The notes below the pieces were generated by a model. The model did not search any database and had not been told where the DNA came from. It saw nothing but the letters and a program-made list of their open reading frames with translations. Shown piece by piece: positions 59,020 to 64,000 of a DNA stretch of 64,000 bases (within the stretch, counting starts at the first letter, position 1; every line of letters begins with the position of its first letter). Source of the stretch: Sisyra terminalis (taxonomy: Eukaryota > Arthropoda > Insecta > Neuroptera > Sisyridae); NCBI GenBank assembly GCA_958496175.1, contig OY292275.1:43601701-43665700 (forward strand), read 5' to 3'. The translations under genes were made by a program, and so were the position numbers.

Positions 59020-62000
59020 CTAAAAATTGTGCAAACTTAAACATACAGGATTATCTTTATATAATCCTGAATCTTCCAAAACTCCTTCGGGAGCACACAA
59101 CCATGGATCTTTCGTTTCTTTCTGCCAATTTAACAACTGGTTTCGCATCTCTTCAAACATATTTAAAAAGTCTGATTTCCCAAATAAGTTTTTAGTTTCT
59201 TCTGGATCTAATTTGAGATCGAATAATTCCCACTCAGGACGATAGTAATAATTTCTTAACGTTTTATACCATGCCAACGGAATTTTATTAATTGTGCAGT
59301 TTAAAATTTCCTAAAAAAAGTACTTCATTAGAGTTTTATAAGTTTTGTTGTTCAAGAATTACTTGAAATGAAGGAGAAAGATAGAAATCTTGATCGATTG
59401 GAAAAGGCGTTTTGTAGTTGATATTGTGGATAAGTTTATAACGACGATTTCGAATTGTTCTCATTGGATAGTACATAGTGACTTCATGGTGTGTTTGGCT
59501 TGCAAAAATTGCATCAGATTTATTTTCCGGTTCTGATACGAGCCAAGGAAGTAAACTTTTACCAAGCAAATTTGTAGGTTTCACTTCGTTAGTTTCAATG
59601 TTGCCTTGTTGAGACGTGATTTGGAACCATTCTAGGACTGTCGGAACGATATCAACTAAACTGGCCAAAGCGTAAGTGACTTGATTACGACGTTCTTTAT
59701 GCTCAGGTGAAGACATAAACATTGGAACATTAAGTCCCGGCTCATATAAGTTAGTGCGTCCCGCAGGGAATGGGATTCCATTGTCGGAAGAATAAATCAC
59801 TAGAGTGTTGTCATCAAAACCAGCATTTTTCAACTCTTTCAACACAAGTCCGACACCTTGATCGAGTCGAGAAATTGTTGTATACTGTGCAGCCAAATCA
59901 ATGCGAGCCTCCAAACTATCTTGAACGTGATACGGTGGAATTATTTGTTCTGGTTGATATATTATGGGAGTCCAATCGGGAATTGTTCCTATTCCAAATT
60001 TTTCACAGAAATTACCGTATTCTGGATGAGTATGACCACAACGATGAGGGTCATGGAATGCAACATACAAAAAGAATGGCCTAAAAGAAAAAGCATTTAA
60101 TAATTTCAAGTACAATTTTAAAATTTAAAACATACTTGTCTGATTTTTGGCTCAAAAATTCTCGAACTAAAAGTTTTATTTTCGTAATATTTCTTCCCAC
60201 TTGCATGATAGAGTTGTTTTCTTCCGTTTGGGAATAATCAAAAGGAAAAGCTTCCTCGGGTCCGACGTGTTTTTTGCCAATGATGCCTGTTCGGATTCCG
60301 TTTGACTTTAGTATTTTCGGCAAACTTTGCACCGAATTGAATGAGTTGAAATGATGAACTCCTTGATGAAGTCCGTACATTCCGTTTTGATGACTTGGCA
60401 TTCCGGTTAAAATAGCTGAACGACTAAAATAAATTTTTAGAGAAACGTTCATTTTTCTCGTTAAAAAATATATTTCAATGTAGAAGCATGTAAAACTTGG
60501 TTGCATAGATAACCTGACTGATAAGCAGAATAACAAAACCTGCTTTAGCATTAAAATATAAACTCTTTAGTTTGATTATCTTCACCATTAGTAAGAATTT
60601 AGTATTTACTATAAAGTTGTGGCATTGGTAAAGCATTGGAAGTGAATGTAATTGTAAATATCAAATTTATATTCAAGAAATGTTATTAATTTAATATCAC
60701 CTTTTATAAATTTTAATATTACCCTTATCCTCCGTTAATGAAGTAAAAAAAATAGCTCGTATGTTTGCAATTTATAAGTTAAACATTAAGAGTTATAAAA
60801 ATCTAATTTTTACGTTTAAAAATATTATATAAAAAAAATATGTGTTTTTCATTACTTTATTATCCCGAAAGATTGTGAACAGGATTTTTTTTTATTAAAG
60901 TCTATAACTGTTAAGAATATACGTTCAATACCTTGGTGAGCAACTGCTGGCAGAAGTATAAGCATTGTTGAAAATCAAACTTTTTTTCGCAAGAGCGTCC
61001 AAGTTTGGGGTTTGGCAGATCTTATTTCGATAAGTTCCCATTTCAAATCCTCCATCATCCGCTGTAGAAAACAAAATACTTTTTTTAAGAACTTTATTGT
61101 AGCAAATACTACAAAATTGACGAAAAACAAAATGTTATAAAAATATTTTTTTTTTATCTAAATTCGGAATTTGGTGAGAATCACTCATATATTGTTTTAA
61201 TATGGATAAATGATCATTTCAAAAAGTTTAACAACAATCACTTACAATTGCTCTTGTAAGACCTTGAATTTGTAACGAGAACAAAAATTTCGGTACCGAG
61301 AGATGAGATAAGATGAAATCTATCCTCATGTATTCTTTACTAAATTATCCATTTACTTTGTACTTTAATTAATAACTAATCAAAGGAGCATTTAGTGCAG
61401 GCGTGGATCCAAAATTTTGTTGAATGTTCATTAGTTCCCCTGTATTCACGCCTATTTTTAGAAAAGCTATTCAAACTGTTTATAAACATTTGTTTGTATA
61501 TACACTTATACAACAAACTAGTTTCTCTCGTAATTCAAGTGGATTCCTATAGCCAGTTGTTCATTAAAAAAAACTTTTGTGTGAAAATATTTATATTGCT
61601 ATTGCAAAAATGCCAGTATGGGATTTAATGTATATTGTTTTATAAACACGGGAAATACACTTTTTATCTACTCTTTTTTGGTTCATACGTTTTAAGGTGT
61701 TTTTTTATATATTTATGTTATCGAAAAGGAAATATCGAGAAATACTCAATTTATAATGGTCATAAGTTTATAAATCAATAGTATTTTTTTTTTTGAATCA
61801 ATATATGTAACAATAATAACTATAAAGATAAATGCGATAAATGATAAACTTCCAAGGCTTCCGAGAAAGGTTTTTTTAATAATATATATTATTTCAAAAC
61901 CATATCTAAGATTAAAATGACAAAATGTATAATTAATTTCCTGATGGAAACATTTAAAAACCATTAATTTAATTTATATTTGAAAAGTTTGAAAATGTTA

Positions 62001-62364
62001 CCTTTTTAATTTGAAATTTCAAAAATGAATTCACCTATCGTGAAATCGTTGAACTAATTTGACAATTGATAAAAAATTTAAATGATATGTAACATCGGTA
62101 ACATCCAAAGCATATAAAAATTGTTTTGGAACCCCGCAAAACCCCTCTTTATTTATAAATCTATATATAAGGCTGTGATATTTAAGTTTAAGTAAAGTAC
62201 AATAGGTACAATATTATTTTTTGATAAGAAGAGAACGCATTCTAACATTTATCAGGTACAAATTACTCACCAATCATTAACAAAACATTTCGAAATGCCA
62301 CGACATTATTTGCACAAAAAAATCCAAGAAAAACTAACAGAAAATTTGTTAACGTCCAATTCAT
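59020..62364 (-). CDS. SGSH: N-sulfoglucosamine sulfohydrolase (heparan N-sulfatase)
   Basis: Five exons on the minus strand: 62271-62364, 60932-61061, 60136-60423, 59363-60080 and 59020-59310, giving 506 residues (human 502). A signal peptide ([16 protein letters not shown]..) leads to RNVLLMIADDGG. The sulfatase signature C-S-P-S-R carries the formylglycine cysteine, Cys72, and its codons are split by an intron after the second base of Ser75. [73 protein letters not shown] and [12 protein letters not shown] match SGSH. It is a lysosomal enzyme that removes N-sulfate from glucosamine in heparan sulfate. The start is 189 bases from divergent PMM. Confidence 0.95.
61062..62270 (-). other. 1.2-kb first intron of SGSH
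   Basis: AT-rich intron (donor GTGAGT at 62270, acceptor TTCTACAG at 61062). No exon, hairpin or element was recognised inside. Confidence 0.5.
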
Positions 62365-62553
62365 GATGAAACGTGGAACCTATCTTGCGTGTAATCCTTT
62401 CAAAGTGAACCAAATCCGAACAAACCAATCGAACCAATTCCTCTTCTCTCCACTTTCTTAAATTGGTATTATTGACCTTTCATTTTTTCCCCTTTTTGAT
62501 AGTAGACTACTTTCAAAGTGTTTCACTTTTGCTTATTTTTAGATCAACCAAAA
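62365..62553. promoter_or_regulatory. Divergent promoter region, SGSH and PMM
   Basis: A 189-base gap between the two start codons. Near 62541 a CTTATTTTTAG sequence could end a 5' UTR intron of PMM. Shared promoter is inferred from spacing. Confidence 0.4.
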
Positions 62554-63315
62554 ATGAGCGAAAGAAGTAACCGGTTGTGTTTATTCGACGTGGACGGGAC
62601 ATTAACGAAACCACGATCGTTTATTAGTCCTGAATTTGCCGAATTTCTTTTAAAAACAATAAAACCGATGTGTACATTGGCAATCGTTGGTGGATCAGAT
62701 TTTGAGAAAATTTCTGAACAACTACGTGGCGATAATATTGCTCACCAGTTCGATTACGTTTTTCCTGAAAATGGAGTTATCGCATACAAAAATGGAGTAG
62801 AAATTGCCCGACAAAGTATTCAAAAACATTTGGGCGAAGACAAGTTACAAAATTTTATAAATTTTACGTTAAAATATTTGTCAGATGTTTGGCTTCCGTG
62901 CAAACGAGGCACTTTCATCGAATTCCGAATTGGGATGCTGAATATCTCCCCAATTGGGCGTTCTTGTAGTCGCGAAGAGCGAAACGCTTTTGAAATTTAC
63001 GACCGAGAACATCACATTCGAAAAAAAATGATCGAAGCATTAAAAAAACAATTTCCTGATTATGCTTTAACCTACAGTATTGGAGGACAAATTAGCTTCG
63101 ATGTTTTCCCTCAAGGTTGGGACAAAACCTATTGTCTTAACCACTTAATTGGAAAAGAAAATAACTTCACCGAAATTCATTTTTTTGGTGATAAAACTGA
63201 TATAGGAGGAAACGATTATGAAATTTATACCGATTCGCGAACAATTGGTCATAAGGTCACATCTCCAGAAGACACCAAAAAACAATTAATTGATTTATTC
63301 AAATTATCGGTTTAA
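62554..63315 (+). CDS. PMM2: Phosphomannomutase
   Basis: Intronless coding region of 253 residues from ATG 62554 (MSERSNRL). The upstream in-frame [12 protein letters not shown] lies across a likely 5' UTR splice acceptor. HAD-family cap C2 enzyme converting mannose-6-phosphate to mannose-1-phosphate for GDP-mannose and N-glycan synthesis in the cytosol. Motif I is FDVDGT (Asp12 and Asp14). [66 protein letters not shown] and [17 protein letters not shown] match eukaryotic PMM. Convergent with AUH, the stops being 51 bases apart. Confidence 0.95.
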   Translation: MSERSNRLCLFDVDGTLTKPRSFISPEFAEFLLKTIKPMCTLAIVGGSDFEKISEQLRGDNIAHQFDYVFPENGVIAYKNGVEIARQSIQKHLGEDKLQNFINFTLKYLSDVWLPCKRGTFIEFRIGMLNISPIGRSCSREERNAFEIYDREHHIRKKMIEALKKQFPDYALTYSIGGQISFDVFPQGWDKTYCLNHLIGKENNFTEIHFFGDKTDIGGNDYEIYTDSRTIGHKVTSPEDTKKQLIDLFKLSV

Positions 63316-63366
63316 ATTTTATAACAAAATTAAAAAAAAAATTATAAAGTAAAATAATATTGATCT

Positions 63367-64000
63367 TTATTCTCCTTTGTAAATTGGATTTCGTTTTTCT
63401 TGAAAAGCTTGAAGTCCTTCGAGACGATCTTTTGTTGGTATAACCTGGGCGTAGCACGCGTCTTCAATGGCACATCCTGTTTTGATATCTACTTGCAGTC
63501 CTTTGTTGATTGCCAATTTTGCCATTTGGACTCCAATTGGTCCGTTTGGTAAGATTCGACGAGCAATTACCACAGCTTTTTTAAATGCAGCATCCATAGT
63601 TTCATTTTGCTTGACTGAATGATTTACAATGCCATAATGTTTTGCATCGAGACCATCAAAAATTTTTGCAGTGAAAATAAGCTCCTTCGCAATAGCAGGA
63701 TTAATGAGTCTCGGCAATCGCTGAGTTCCACCTGAACCAGGTAAAATTGCTAAACGAGTTTCGACCAAACCCATTTTTGCATCTTCAGTTGAGATCCTTA
63801 ACAAATTAAGAAATAAAAATTGATTGTATTCTGCTTCTCTTTTTTTAGTAAATTACCTCATGTCGCAAGCTAAAGCCATTTCTAAACCACCACCTAAAGC
63901 TACTCCATCGATAGCTGCAATGACCGGCATTGATAGATTTTCTAAATCTGAATTCATATTTCTTAAATCAGTAACAAAAGTTCGAACTTCTGCTTCGCTC
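63367..64000 (-). CDS. AUH: AUH-type 3-methylglutaconyl-CoA hydratase, C-terminal part
   Basis: Two exons visible on the minus strand, 63857-64000 (continuing right of the window) and 63367-63796. They join at ..[14 protein letters not shown]. The crotonase fold is shown by [24 protein letters not shown] (oxyanion-hole glycines), [29 protein letters not shown]-type, [11 protein letters not shown] and the C-terminal [21 protein letters not shown], which fits AUH (leucine catabolism, mitochondrial) better than generic ECHS1. The catalytic Glu of GLVETR and Asn/Glu positions are conserved. The N-terminus is not in the window. Confidence 0.9.

Noticed and set aside
1..64000. CRISPR arrays, bacterial operons, riboswitches, rRNA or tRNA genes, viral insertions
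   Set aside because: None seen. Gene structure is eukaryotic throughout, and no tRNA cloverleaf or viral domain was recognised.

Overview
The window is AT-rich animal DNA that reads as an insect nuclear genome. Genes have many short introns (often 52-65 bases, GT..AG), animal domain repertoires and AATAAA poly(A) signals, and relics of DNA transposons and a tRNA-derived SINE are scattered through it. A holometabolous insect, perhaps a fly relative, fits the small introns and the gene set, but this is inference. No bacterial, organellar or viral genes were seen, and no intact autonomous transposon.

Layout. 1-2000 holds the last four exons of SCAI (+), followed by an unusual open frame beyond its TGA. 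2000-9880 is a gene-poor AT-rich stretch with small inverted-repeat elements. 9982-14080 is a five-finger C2H2 zinc-finger gene (+). 14081-21580 is another gene-poor stretch. 21582-35454 is a DESI1-type PPPDE peptidase gene (+). Its short form ends at 28892. Exons at 31274-35454 encode a coiled coil plus a PUL domain and splice in phase onto it, giving a predicted PPPDE-PUL fusion. 38087-43674 holds two tandem MBOAT7-type acyltransferase genes with the same exon architecture. From 45.1 kb the window becomes gene-dense: a doubtful small ORF (-), TSC2/gigas (+, 18 coding exons), a CNPY3/4-type canopy gene (+), mRpS33 (-), an unrecognised 96-residue membrane protein (+), the heparan N-sulfatase SGSH (-), phosphomannomutase (+), and the 3' part of an AUH-type enoyl-CoA hydratase (-, cut by the right edge).

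Repeats. Five copies of one tRNA-derived SINE family lie at 16.0, 26.2, 34.2, 37.1 and 47.8 kb. hAT-type MITEs occur at 4.4, 12.2, 22.6, 26.8 and 30.2 kb; three of these have perfect 8-bp target duplications. The 30.2-kb one sits inside a pogo/Tigger-like element. Long hairpins lie at 22.1 and 47.3 kb.

Functions. The genes are mostly housekeeping and do not form a pathway cassette: SUMO/ubiquitin (DESI1-PUL), phosphoinositide acyl remodelling (MBOAT7 pair), mTORC1 control (TSC2), ER chaperoning (canopy), glycan metabolism (PMM, SGSH), mitochondria (mRpS33, AUH). The points most worth a second look are the DESI1-PUL fusion with its alternative intronic ending, the possible SCAI stop-codon readthrough, the unrecognised micro-membrane protein with an overlapping uORF, and the nested and foldback elements.
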